Assembly: GCF_001654495.1 (NCBI RefSeq)
Contig: NZ_CP015849.1
Location: forward strand, 5,307,501-5,371,500
DNA length: 64,000 nt
Direction of reading: 5' to 3'
Origin: Streptomyces sp. SAT1
GTDB taxonomy: Bacteria > Actinomycetota > Actinomycetes > Streptomycetales > Streptomycetaceae
The translations under genes and the position numbers were made by a program. Below, piece by piece: positions 40,907 through 48,885 of the stretch; the first letter of the stretch is position 1; every line of letters starts with the position of its first letter. The notes beneath the pieces are model-generated. The model was given only the letters and a program-made list of their open reading frames with translations. It was not told the origin of the DNA and did not search any database.

Positions 40907-40962
40907 GACCTCCCTCTCCCTCGTGGACGCGACTTCCCGCGTCCACGGCGAAGAGGGAGGTC
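40907..40962 (+). promoter_or_regulatory. Large hairpin hiding the Shine-Dalgarno of the next gene
   Basis: An outer 11-bp stem (40907-40917 with 40952-40962) and an inner 10-bp stem (40922-40931 with 40938-40947) form one long hairpin with a 6-nt loop. The Shine-Dalgarno GGGAGG (40955-40960) of the gene at 40968 lies in the outer 3' arm. It may control translation, or terminate the upstream operon, or both. Confidence 0.6.
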
Positions 40963-40967
40963 TTTCC

Positions 40968-41423
40968 ATGACCGGGACGAAGACGGCGGTCGAGTGGCTG
41001 GCATCGGTCGCACCGGACCCCCGGGCCTGCCGCAGGGAGTGGGAGCGCAACCCGCGGGGCGTCGCGCTGCTGCCCGCGGGCAAGGCGTGGGACGTGCTGT
41101 TCCTGCCCGGCGAACTCGGCTATCCGACGCTCGACGTGCTGAGCCGGGTGCTCGACCAGCTCGGCCCGGTGCTGGCCGACTTCGGCGACCAGCGCCTGGG
41201 GTTCCTCGTGCCGCCCGGCACCGCGGCGCGCTGGCTCGGCACCGGCGTCCGCAGCGCCGGGGCCGGCACCTGGATCGTCGTGCCGTACCCCGGCCGGACC
41301 GCCGGGACGCTGCGCTGGCTGGTCCCGCCGGACGGCTCGGGCACCCTCACCGACCCGGCGCTGCTGGAGCTGGCGATGCACGAGGCCGCCGCGTATCTGG
41401 CGACGGGGGACGACACCCGGTGA
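40968..41423 (+). CDS. Conserved hypothetical soluble protein
   Basis: This 151-aa protein (TAVEWLASVAPDPRACRREW, GVALLPAGKAWDVLFLPGELGYPTLDVLSRV, RLGFLVPPGTAARWLGTGVR, GTWIVVPYP) has no TM or export signal. The GKAWDVL / GFLVPPGTA pattern resembles small streptomycete proteins sometimes likened to the N-terminal primase-polymerase fold, but I cannot assign a function. The ATG at 40968 is chosen because GAGGGAGG precedes it; that site is paired in the hairpin. An in-frame ATG at 40902 lies inside the hairpin region and is rejected. Confidence 0.75.
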   Translation: MTGTKTAVEWLASVAPDPRACRREWERNPRGVALLPAGKAWDVLFLPGELGYPTLDVLSRVLDQLGPVLADFGDQRLGFLVPPGTAARWLGTGVRSAGAGTWIVVPYPGRTAGTLRWLVPPDGSGTLTDPALLELAMHEAAAYLATGDDTR

Positions 41424-41530
41424 GGCGGCGCGGCGCGGGCGCGGCCGGGTCCGCCGCGGCGCCGCGAGCGGTGCGCGCCGGGCCCGCGGACGCGCGCCGG
41501 AGTGCCGCGGGCCGTCAGAGGTCTTGACAA

Positions 41531-41555
41531 CCCAATTGGTCTGGACCAAATTGGG
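41531..41555. promoter_or_regulatory. DasR-type (dre) palindrome and promoter of the chitinase gene
   Basis: CCCAATTGGTCTGGACCAAA plus TTGGG is a near-perfect 25-bp palindrome whose core TGGTCTGGACCA differs by one base from the DasR consensus TGGTCTAGACCA. A perfect -35 box TTGACA lies just upstream (41524-41529), so a repressor bound here would cover the promoter spacer. DasR represses chitinase genes until glucosamine-6-phosphate accumulates. Confidence 0.88.
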
Positions 41556-41598
41556 CGCGCTCCTCCACCCTCCAAACTCCCCCTGCCCGGAGGCACTT

Positions 41599-43431
41599 GT
41601 GGAACGCGACAGACGACACCGACCAGCGACGCGCCGGCTGCTCGCCGGACTCACGGCCACCCTCCTGGCCGTGCCCGGCGTCACCGCGCTCTCGTCGGCC
41701 GCCCGTGCGGCCGACGCGGACCTCGCGCGCAACGGCGGCTTCGAATCCGGCCTCGACGGCTGGACCTGTACGGCCACCGGCAAGACGGTGGCCACCCCCG
41801 TCCACGGCGGCACGGCCGCGCTGCAGGCGACCCCGGCCGGCAGCGACAACGCCCAGTGCGCCCAGACGGTGTCCGTCCAGCCGAACTCCCAGTACACGCT
41901 GTCCGGTTACGTCCGGGGCTCCTACGTCTACCTCGGCGCGAGCGGCACCGGCACCACCGACACCTATGCCTGGACCCAGTCCGCCGCCGACTGGCAGCAG
42001 CTCACCACGAGCTTCCGCACCGGCGCCGACACCACCAAGGTCACCATCTACACCCACGGCTGGTACGGCACCGGCGCCTACAACGCCGACGACATCTCCC
42101 TCACCGGCCCCGGCGGCACCCCCGGCCAGCAGCCGCCCGCCACCCCCGCGGGCCTGAAGACCGGCACCGTCACCGCCACCACCGTGGGCCTGTCCTGGTC
42201 ACCGGTGACGGGCGCGACGAGCTACGCCGTCTACCGCGACGGCACCAAGGTGCAGACGGCCACCGGCACCACGGCGACCGTCACCGGCCTGACCCCGTCC
42301 ACCGCGTACAGCTTCCAGGTCGCGGCCGTGAACGACGCCGGCGAATCCGCGAAGTCGGCCGCCGTCACCGCGACCACCGCCGCCGACCCGGGCGGCCCCG
42401 GCAACGGCGACCCCGGCCTGCCCGCCCACGCCCTCGTCGGCTATCTGCACGCCAGCTTCGCCAACGGCTCCGGCTACACCCGCATGGCCGACGTCCCCGA
42501 CAGCTGGGACATCATCGACCTGGCCTTCGGCGAACCCACCTCGGTCACCTCCGGCGACATCCGCTTCAACCGCTGCCCGGTCACCGAGTGCCCCGGCGTC
42601 GAGAGCGACGCCGACTTCAAGGCCGCCATCAAGGCCAAGCAGGCCGCAGGCAAGAAGGTCCTCATCTCCATCGGCGGCCAGAACGGCCAGGTCCAGCTGA
42701 CCACCGCCGCCGCCCGGGACACCTTCGTCTCCTCCGTCTCGAAGATCATCGACGAGTACGGCCTCGACGGCCTCGACATCGACTTCGAGGGCCACTCCCT
42801 GTCCCTGAACACGGGCGACACCGACTTCAGGAACCCGACGACGCCGGTCATCGTCAACCTGATCTCCGCGGTGAAGACCCTGAAGGCCAAGTACGGCGCC
42901 AAGTTCGTGCTCACCATGGCCCCGGAGACCTTCTTCGTGCAGATGGGCTACCAGTACTACGGCACCGGCAAGTGGGGCGGCCAGGACCCGCGCTGCGGCG
43001 CCTACCTCCCGGTCATCTACGCCCTGCGCGACGACCTGACCCTGCTGCACGTCCAGGACTACAACTCCGGCTCCATCATGGGCCTGGACAACCAGTACCA
43101 CTCCATGGGCGGCGCCGACTTCCACATCGCCATGACCGACATGCTGCTCACCGGCTTCCCGGTCGCCGGCGACACCGGCAACATGTTCCCGCCGCTGCGC
43201 CCCGACCAGATCGGCATCGGCATGCCGGCCTCCACCCAGGCGGGCAACGGCTACGTCGCCCCCGCCGAGGTCACCAAGACCCTCGACTGCCTGACCAGAA
43301 AGACCAACTGCGGCTCCTACGCCACCCACGGCACCTGGCCCGCCCTGCGCGGCCTGATGACCTGGTCGATCAACTGGGACCGCTTCAACGGCTACCAGTT
43401 CCAGAAGAACTTCGACGCGTACTTCGGCTGA
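41599..43431 (+). CDS. Secreted GH18 chitinase with CBM and fibronectin III domains (ChiB-like)
   Basis: This 610-aa secreted enzyme has an N-terminal Sec-type signal (RRLLAGLTATLLAVPGVTAL, cleavage near ARAADA) and a carbohydrate-binding beta-sandwich (about 37-170, DLARNGGFESGLDGWTC). An FnIII domain (about 180-265, TPAGLKTGTVTATTVGLSWS) and a GH18 catalytic domain follow, with LDGLDIDFEG carrying the catalytic Glu. VLISIGGQNG, FVLTMAPETFF and LQDYNSG-type VQDYNSG are further GH18 motifs. The start is GTG at 41599 with GGAGG 5 nt upstream. The upstream DasR box and the gene order match S. coelicolor chiB (from memory). Its 3' end overlaps the convergent PAP2 gene by 47 bp. Confidence 0.93.
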   Translation: MERDRRHRPATRRLLAGLTATLLAVPGVTALSSAARAADADLARNGGFESGLDGWTCTATGKTVATPVHGGTAALQATPAGSDNAQCAQTVSVQPNSQYTLSGYVRGSYVYLGASGTGTTDTYAWTQSAADWQQLTTSFRTGADTTKVTIYTHGWYGTGAYNADDISLTGPGGTPGQQPPATPAGLKTGTVTATTVGLSWSPVTGATSYAVYRDGTKVQTATGTTATVTGLTPSTAYSFQVAAVNDAGESAKSAAVTATTAADPGGPGNGDPGLPAHALVGYLHASFANGSGYTRMADVPDSWDIIDLAFGEPTSVTSGDIRFNRCPVTECPGVESDADFKAAIKAKQAAGKKVLISIGGQNGQVQLTTAAARDTFVSSVSKIIDEYGLDGLDIDFEGHSLSLNTGDTDFRNPTTPVIVNLISAVKTLKAKYGAKFVLTMAPETFFVQMGYQYYGTGKWGGQDPRCGAYLPVIYALRDDLTLLHVQDYNSGSIMGLDNQYHSMGGADFHIAMTDMLLTGFPVAGDTGNMFPPLRPDQIGIGMPASTQAGNGYVAPAEVTKTLDCLTRKTNCGSYATHGTWPALRGLMTWSINWDRFNGYQFQKNFDAYFG

Positions 43432-44017
43432 GCACCGCCAGCAGCACCGTCCCCGGGCACCAGGCGGCGACCACGTCCAGCGGCCAGTGGTAGCCGCGCC
43501 TGACCAGCCCGTAGGAGACGGCGAGCACCAGCACGACGCCCCCGGCGACCGCCAGTCGCCGGGCCCGCGCCGTCCGCAGCCACGGCCGCAGCACCACCAC
43601 CGCACCCCCGTAGGCGACGACCGCCGTCGCCGTGTGCCCCGAGGGGAAGTACCCCGTCCCCGGCGGCACGGCGGGGGTGCCCGGCCGCGCGGTCCACTCC
43701 TTGAGCGGCACCAGCAGCGCCGGGACCGCGGCCAGCACCAGCAGCGCCAGCAGCGGCGCCCACCACCAGCGCCCCAGCCCGGCGGCGCGTCCCCGCCACG
43801 CCGCGTACCCGGCGACCACCAGCAGCACCGGCACCGCCACCTGCACGTTCCCGAGGTCCGAGAGCAGCTCCGAGGCCCGGTCCGGGTGCACCAGGCCCCG
43901 GCTGGCCCACCGGTCCACCCGCAGCAGGGGGCCGTGCGCCACGACCTGCCAGGTGATCACCGCGAACACCACGAACACCGCGCACCAGGCGACCGGAACT
44001 CCGGCCGTCCGACTCAC
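43385..44017 (-). CDS. PAP2-family membrane phosphatase
   Basis: This 210-aa membrane protein has about five TM helices and the three-part PAP2 motif: KEWTARP, PSGHT (YFPSGHTATAVVAYG) and SYGLVRRGYHWPLDV. It should dephosphorylate a lipid phosphate such as phosphatidate or undecaprenyl pyrophosphate with the active site facing out. The start is GTG at 44017 with GAGGGGATC upstream. Its last 47 bp overlap the chitinase 3' end on the opposite strand, with SRSTRRSSSGTGSR as its tail. Confidence 0.85.
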   Translation of the reverse strand: MSRTAGVPVAWCAVFVVFAVITWQVVAHGPLLRVDRWASRGLVHPDRASELLSDLGNVQVAVPVLLVVAGYAAWRGRAAGLGRWWWAPLLALLVLAAVPALLVPLKEWTARPGTPAVPPGTGYFPSGHTATAVVAYGGAVVVLRPWLRTARARRLAVAGGVVLVLAVSYGLVRRGYHWPLDVVAAWCPGTVLLAVLSRSTRRSSSGTGSR

Positions 44018-44438
44018 TCGATCCCCTCGACCCGTACTCACGGGGACAGCCTCCCAGACCCGTGACATGCCGAAGGGCCGGCGCGGAGGGGGGGGTCCGC
44101 GTCGGCCCTTCGAAGACGGCCGTCCATGCGAGTGCGGCCGTCCGGCCGGAACGTCGCGCGCCCCGGGGGGTTTGGGGCGAGCGACCGTCCGACCGGTGAG
44201 GAGACCCGGAGCCCGAGGGCCCCGGTGGTGTGCGCGAGGCACGAACCAGGTCGAAGCTGGGGAGGCTACGGCCTGATGTCGCCCACAGTCCCCTGTGGGC
44301 GGGGTGTATCTCTCATCTGGGAGAGAACCTACGGCAGCGCGGGGGCCGGGGACAGCCGGATCGGTGAGCTGCCATCCACCTCGCACACCTTCTTCACACG
44401 GTCTGCCTCCCGCCGTCCCACCTGTGCCGATGCGCCGC
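44018..44438. other. Structured non-coding region between PAP2 and gabT
   Basis: These 421 bp have no credible gene on either strand. Besides the large hairpin at 44071-44112 there are smaller perfect stems at 44280-44301 (CGCCCACAG with CTGTGGGCG) and 44310-44327 (TCTCTC with GAGAGA). Both genes read leftward, so this is both the gabT 3' region and the PAP2 leader. A structured 5' leader or small RNA is possible; I do not recognise a known riboswitch. Confidence 0.5.
44071..44112. terminator. 17-bp stem hairpin with a G8 loop between gabT and PAP2
   Basis: The arms 44071-44087 (CGAAGGGCCGGCGCGGA) and 44096-44112 pair along 17 positions with one G-T wobble around a loop of eight G. It is a strong terminator candidate just before the PAP2 start. 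Confidence 0.7.
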
Positions 44439-45773
44439 TCAGATGCGCGCGAACGCCTGCTCGATGATGTCGAGGCCCTCGTTCAGCAGGTCCTCGCCGA
44501 TCACCAGCGGGGGCAGGAAGCGCAGCACGTTGCCGTAGGTGCCACAGGTCAGGACCAGCAGACCCTCGGCGTGGCAGGCCTTGGCGACGGCCGCGGCCAC
44601 CTCCGCAGCGGGCTCCTTGGTGGCGCGGTCCTTGACCAGCTCGACGGCGATCATGGCGCCGCGGCCACGGACGTCGCCGATCACGTCGAACTTCTCCTGC
44701 ATCGCGCCGAGCCGGGCCTTCATGACCTCCTCGATGCGCTGCGCGCGCGCGTTGAGGTCCAGCTCCTTCATCGTCTCGATCGCGCCGAGCGCACCGGCGC
44801 AGGCCACCGGGTTGCCGCCGTAGGTGCCGCCCAGGCCGCCCGCGTGCGCGGCGTCCATGATCTCGGCGCGGCCGGTGACGGCGGCCAGCGGAAGGCCGCC
44901 CGCGATGCCCTTCGCGGTCGTGATCAGGTCCGGCACGATGCCCTCGTCCTCGCACGCGAACCACTGGCCGGTGCGGCAGAAGCCGGACTGGATCTCGTCC
45001 GCGACGAACACGATGCCGTTGGCGGCGGCGAACTCGCGGATCGCCGGGAGGAAGCCCTTGGCCGGCTCGATGAAGCCGCCCTCACCGAGCACCGGCTCGA
45101 TGATGATCGCGGCCACGTTGTCCGCGCCGACCTGCTTGCTGATCTGGTCGATGGCCTGCGCGGCGGCCTCCGGGCCCGCGTTCTCCGGGCCGGTCGGCCA
45201 GCGGTAGCCGTAGGCGACCGGAACGCGGTAGACCTCGGGCGCGAAGGGACCGAAGCCGTGCTTGTACGGCATGTTCTTCGCGGTCAGCGCCATGGTCAGG
45301 TTGGTCCGGCCGTGGTAGCCGTGGTCGAACACGACGACCGCCTGGCGCCTGGTGTAGGCGCGGGCGATCTTCACCGCGTTCTCGACGGCCTCGGCGCCGC
45401 TGTTGAACAGGGCCGACTTCTTCGCGTGGTCGCCCGGCGTCAGCTCGGCCAGCGCCTCGGCCACGGCCACGTAGCTCTCGTACGGCGTGACCATGAAACA
45501 GGTGTGGGTGAAGTCGGCGAGCTGCGCGGAGGCCCGGCGTACGACGGCCTCGGCGGAGGCGCCGACGCTGGTCACGGCGATACCGGAGCCGAAGTCGATG
45601 ATGCGGTTGCCGTCGACGTCCTCGATGATGCCGCCGCCGGCGCGCGTGACGAAGACCGGCAGCGTGGAGCCCACGCCCTGCGCGACCGCGGCGGTACGGC
45701 GGGCCTGCAGCTCCTGCGACTTCGGGCCGGGGATGGCGGTGACGACGCGGCGCTCCTGCTCAAGTGCGGTCAT
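44439..45773 (-). CDS. gabT: 4-aminobutyrate aminotransferase
   Basis: This 444-aa class-III PLP aminotransferase has FVTRAGGGIIEDVDGNRIIDFGSGIAVT, NSGAEAVENAVKIARAYT, VVVFDHGYHGRTNLTMALT, GFIEPAKGFLP, FVADEIQSGFCRTGQWFACED and the PLP-binding Lys288 (TTAKGIAGGLPLAAV). It transfers the amino group of GABA to 2-oxoglutarate, giving succinate semialdehyde. This is the next step after the aminobutyraldehyde dehydrogenase at 33561. The gene reads opposite to that operon and has its own leader with short repeats. Confidence 0.95.
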   Translation of the reverse strand: MTALEQERRVVTAIPGPKSQELQARRTAAVAQGVGSTLPVFVTRAGGGIIEDVDGNRIIDFGSGIAVTSVGASAEAVVRRASAQLADFTHTCFMVTPYESYVAVAEALAELTPGDHAKKSALFNSGAEAVENAVKIARAYTRRQAVVVFDHGYHGRTNLTMALTAKNMPYKHGFGPFAPEVYRVPVAYGYRWPTGPENAGPEAAAQAIDQISKQVGADNVAAIIIEPVLGEGGFIEPAKGFLPAIREFAAANGIVFVADEIQSGFCRTGQWFACEDEGIVPDLITTAKGIAGGLPLAAVTGRAEIMDAAHAGGLGGTYGGNPVACAGALGAIETMKELDLNARAQRIEEVMKARLGAMQEKFDVIGDVRGRGAMIAVELVKDRATKEPAAEVAAAVAKACHAEGLLVLTCGTYGNVLRFLPPLVIGEDLLNEGLDIIEQAFARI

Positions 45774-46162
45774 AGAGGGCTCCCTGAAGAGATCATGCGT
45801 TGGGGGCTTGGGCTGTGCTCGAAGCTCTGCTTGAAGCTGTGCTTCGGTGCTGTGCTTCGGGCTTGGTCGAGGGTGGCGTTCCGTGGACGCCTTTCCCTCT
45901 TTTCTCGCAGGTTAAGACGGCAGAAGAGGGTCGGGCATGCTCCATGTGGGCGTTGTCGGCGGTCGCGGTTGTCCGTGGTGGACATAGAGGAGGGGGCGGG
46001 GAGGGAAAGGGGTCCGGCGAGGGTGTCGGCGCGGGCGCCGGGGCGGGCGTCGGCGCCGGATGCGCGCGTCGCGCCGTGCGGACGGTGAACTCCCTTGTCC
46101 GGGGGTTAGATTGACTCGCTGATGTGACGGCACACGGAACGGCTGGTCGGGGAGCGACGGCG
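45774..46162. other. Divergent intergenic region with GAAGC/TGTGCTTC repeats
   Basis: This 389-bp space lies between gabT and the VirD4-like gene. In the gabT leader, at 45813-45870, a unit like GAAGCTGTGCTTCG recurs about three times in imperfect form, each able to fold on itself. On the minus strand this lies 40-100 nt before the gabT start and might act as an attenuator or binding-site array. No gene is seen. Confidence 0.5.
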
Positions 46163-48763
46163 ATGGACGACGGCGGGACGCAGGACGCGCGGGGCACGCA
46201 TCCGAAGCGGTCGGACCCGGTACCCGGGCCGGACGCCCCGGCACCCCAGCGGCATCCCGGCGCGGTACCGCGCCCGGCCATGCCCCGGCAGGCGCCGCCG
46301 ATGCCGCCCCGCCCACCGGCGGCGCCGGGCGCGCAGGCGAGGCCGGGCGCGCAGGCAGGGTCGGGCGCGCAGGCGGGGCCGGGCGCGCAAGGGGCGTACG
46401 CGCCGGGTGCGGCGGTTACGGGGGGTGTGTCGGGTGCGGCGGCGGCGCCCGGTACCGGCCCCCGCTCCGCGGTCGCCGCCTGGCTCGACACTCCCCGGCC
46501 CGCCGCCGCGCCCGGCATCTGGCGGTTCGGACACCGGCCGCCCAAGGGCAGCGAGCCCGCCGGGGGCCGGCTCCCCGCGATCACCGCCGTGGGACTGCTG
46601 ATCCCGCTGGTCGTGGCCCTGCTCGTGTGGTCGCTGTGGCGGCAGGGCGCGGTGCCCTATGAGTCGGCGCCGCTGAAGCTCTTCACACCCGAAGACTGGT
46701 GGTGGGGGGGCACGGTCTCCCCGAAGGGGTGGCAGGGGCAGGAGGCCGGGGTCGTCTACGACGGAGTCTTCTTCGCCGTCCTCGTCTACGCCGTCGGACA
46801 TCTGGGCAGCTGGCCGGAGGTCGCGCGGCACTTCGTGGGCCGTCGTCCGCAGCCCGCCCGCGCCCTGTTCGCCGCCGTCGGCGCGCTCGGCGCCCTCAGC
46901 CTGGTCTTCCCTGAGGCGTTCCCGCTGGCCGGGTGGGCCCCGGTGCCGGTCGTCGATCCACTCTTCTCCCTGGTGGCGCTGATCTCGGGCGGCTACGACC
47001 TGTTCGGCTCCCGGCTCTTCACCGATGCCCTCTACACACTGATCACCCTGCTCGTCCTCTGGCCCTTCGCCCGCCTCGGCGGCTGGCCGGCGTACGGCCG
47101 GGAACTCCTCGCGCGCCGGCGGGCCGCGGCCGACCCCACCGCCCCGCCGCCCGCCGACCTGCCCCGCTCGCAGTGGCCCGAACTGCGCCACGCGGGCCAG
47201 TACCAGGCCGCCGAGCTGCTCACCGCCGAGGTGGCCGCGGACCGGATGAACGACGTCGACTGCGCCCGGGTGGAGAGGGCCTGGGCCGAGGCGCGGCGCG
47301 AAGCGGGGCTCGCGGCCTTCACCGACACCGTGCTGCGGCAGGGGGCCGCCGCCTGGACCCACCCGTCCGGCGCGCGCGACCTGCCGGGCCGCGCCGCCGC
47401 CCACGACCTGCTCACGGGACAGGTGCGGCTCGGCCGGTGGGTGCCCGGGGAGCGGACCCCGCGCGCCTACCACGGAGCCGGCGCCGCCGTCGGAGCCGAG
47501 CAGCTCGCCACCTCCCTGCTGCTCGTGGGACCGTCCGGCTCCGGCAAGACCCGGCACGTCGTCGAGCCGCTCACCGAGGGGCTGGCGCTGCGGGCACTGA
47601 CCGGCCGGTGCGCGGTCGTCGCCGTCTGCGCCGCCGGTACGCCGCTCGGCCGCGACGGCGCGTACGACGTGGTGGTCCGGATCGGCGACCCCGCCTCCGC
47701 GCACGACCTCGACCCGTACGCCGAGTCCGACGACCCCGACGAGGCCGCCGCCCTCCTCGCCGAGGCCCTGGTCGGCGACGTCGCCGCCGTGGGCACCCAG
47801 AGCGCCGCCACCGCGCTCGCCCAGCTCCTCGGCCCCTACCGCGCGGTGCACGGCCGCTTTCCCTCCCTGCCGGTGCTGCGCGAACTGCTGGAGGGCGACC
47901 CGGGGGCGCTGGCCGCCCTGCGGGCGGGACTCGCCGCCGACGACCGGCACGCGGTGATGCGCCGCGAGCTGGACGCCCGGATGCGGCAGTCGGGCGGCGC
48001 GGCGGACGCGGGGCCGGCCCTCGCCGACCGGCTCGCCCTGCTCGACCGGCCGGTCTTCGCCGACTTCTTCGGCGGCGGCCACGGGGGAGCGGGCGCCGGA
48101 GCGGGCTCCGGAGCAGGCGCCGGAGCCCGGCCGTTCTCGCTGCGCGCCGTCGCCCACCATCCGCTGCGGGTCCGCATCGACCTGCCCGAACGCGGGCACG
48201 AGGAGGCGTCCCGGATCATCACCCGACTGGTCCTGGCCCAGTTCCACGCGCTCGTACGGGACACCCGGCGCCCCCACTTCGCCTGCCTGGTCCTCGACGA
48301 CGCCACCGGCGCCGTGACCCCCGAGTCGGTGCGCCGCATCGGCAGGCTGCGCTCGCAGAACGCCGGGGTCGTCCTCGCGCTCCGCTCGGTCGCGGACGTG
48401 CCCGAGGCCCTGCACGGGCCGTTGCTGGGCGCGGTGGGCTGCCGGATGGCGCTGTCCGGGGTCACCACCTGGGACGGCAGCCGGTTCGCGCACGCCTGGG
48501 GCACCGAGTGGGTGGAGACGAAGGAGGTCGCCAAGCACACCGTCTTCGCCGACCAGCCGATGACCCGGGCCATCCACGCCCTGCGCAAGCTGGTCACCGG
48601 GCGGGCGGTGACCACCGACGCCGTCACCACCAAGCAGGTCGAGCGGGAACGCTGGTCCGCCTCGCAGCTGGCCCACGAGGTGCCGCCGGGCCACGCGGTG
48701 CTGTCGCTGACCGGGGTGTCCGGCGAGCACGCGCCGCCGCTCCTGGTGGACCTGCGCGGCTGA
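46163..48763 (+). CDS. VirD4/TraD-like membrane-anchored ATPase
   Basis: This 866-aa protein has a Pro/Ala/Gly-rich N-terminus with PGAQA repeats and four or five TM segments (about 134-300: ITAVGLLIPLVVALLVWSLW, VFFAVLVYAVGHLG, ALFAAVGALGALSLVFPEAF, ALYTLITLLVLWPF). A P-loop ATPase follows: Walker A GPSGSGKT (456-463), Walker B FACLVLDDATGAV, RLRSQNAGVVLALRSVADVP and HAWGTEWVETKEVAKHTV. This is the layout of TraD/VirD4 coupling-type ATPases. It has no conjugation or secretion neighbours, so its substrate is unknown. The ATG at 46163 follows GGGGAGCGAC; a GTG at 46124 is an alternative. Confidence 0.82.
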   Translation: MDDGGTQDARGTHPKRSDPVPGPDAPAPQRHPGAVPRPAMPRQAPPMPPRPPAAPGAQARPGAQAGSGAQAGPGAQGAYAPGAAVTGGVSGAAAAPGTGPRSAVAAWLDTPRPAAAPGIWRFGHRPPKGSEPAGGRLPAITAVGLLIPLVVALLVWSLWRQGAVPYESAPLKLFTPEDWWWGGTVSPKGWQGQEAGVVYDGVFFAVLVYAVGHLGSWPEVARHFVGRRPQPARALFAAVGALGALSLVFPEAFPLAGWAPVPVVDPLFSLVALISGGYDLFGSRLFTDALYTLITLLVLWPFARLGGWPAYGRELLARRRAAADPTAPPPADLPRSQWPELRHAGQYQAAELLTAEVAADRMNDVDCARVERAWAEARREAGLAAFTDTVLRQGAAAWTHPSGARDLPGRAAAHDLLTGQVRLGRWVPGERTPRAYHGAGAAVGAEQLATSLLLVGPSGSGKTRHVVEPLTEGLALRALTGRCAVVAVCAAGTPLGRDGAYDVVVRIGDPASAHDLDPYAESDDPDEAAALLAEALVGDVAAVGTQSAATALAQLLGPYRAVHGRFPSLPVLRELLEGDPGALAALRAGLAADDRHAVMRRELDARMRQSGGAADAGPALADRLALLDRPVFADFFGGGHGGAGAGAGSGAGAGARPFSLRAVAHHPLRVRIDLPERGHEEASRIITRLVLAQFHALVRDTRRPHFACLVLDDATGAVTPESVRRIGRLRSQNAGVVLALRSVADVPEALHGPLLGAVGCRMALSGVTTWDGSRFAHAWGTEWVETKEVAKHTVFADQPMTRAIHALRKLVTGRAVTTDAVTTKQVERERWSASQLAHEVPPGHAVLSLTGVSGEHAPPLLVDLRG
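46325..46390 (+). repeat. 18-bp tandem repeats (PGAQA-type) in the VirD4-like gene
   Basis: Units start at 46325, 46343, 46361 and 46379 (consensus CCGGGCGCGCAGGCGGGG) and encode the six-residue repeat P/S-G-A-Q-A-G/R. Confidence 0.85.
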
Positions 48764-48885
48764 CGCGGCTCGTACGGTGAGGCAGAATCGACAGTGGCCG
48801 TTCATACGCGGCGGCCAAAAGGTCATGGGCGACGGCCCCTGGGCCGTTCCGCTCACCGGATCTCCGCAGACCTGAAGGTCGTCCC

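Noticed and set aside
40902..40967. ATG at 40902 as start of the 151-aa gene
   Set aside because: It lies beside the 5' arm of the hairpin without a ribosome-binding site; the 22 extra residues are encoded by the inverted repeat.
44130..44438. SRP RNA, tRNA or a known riboswitch in the gabT/PAP2 gap
   Set aside because: The conserved SRP loop motif, a cloverleaf and any recognised aptamer core were looked for and not found.
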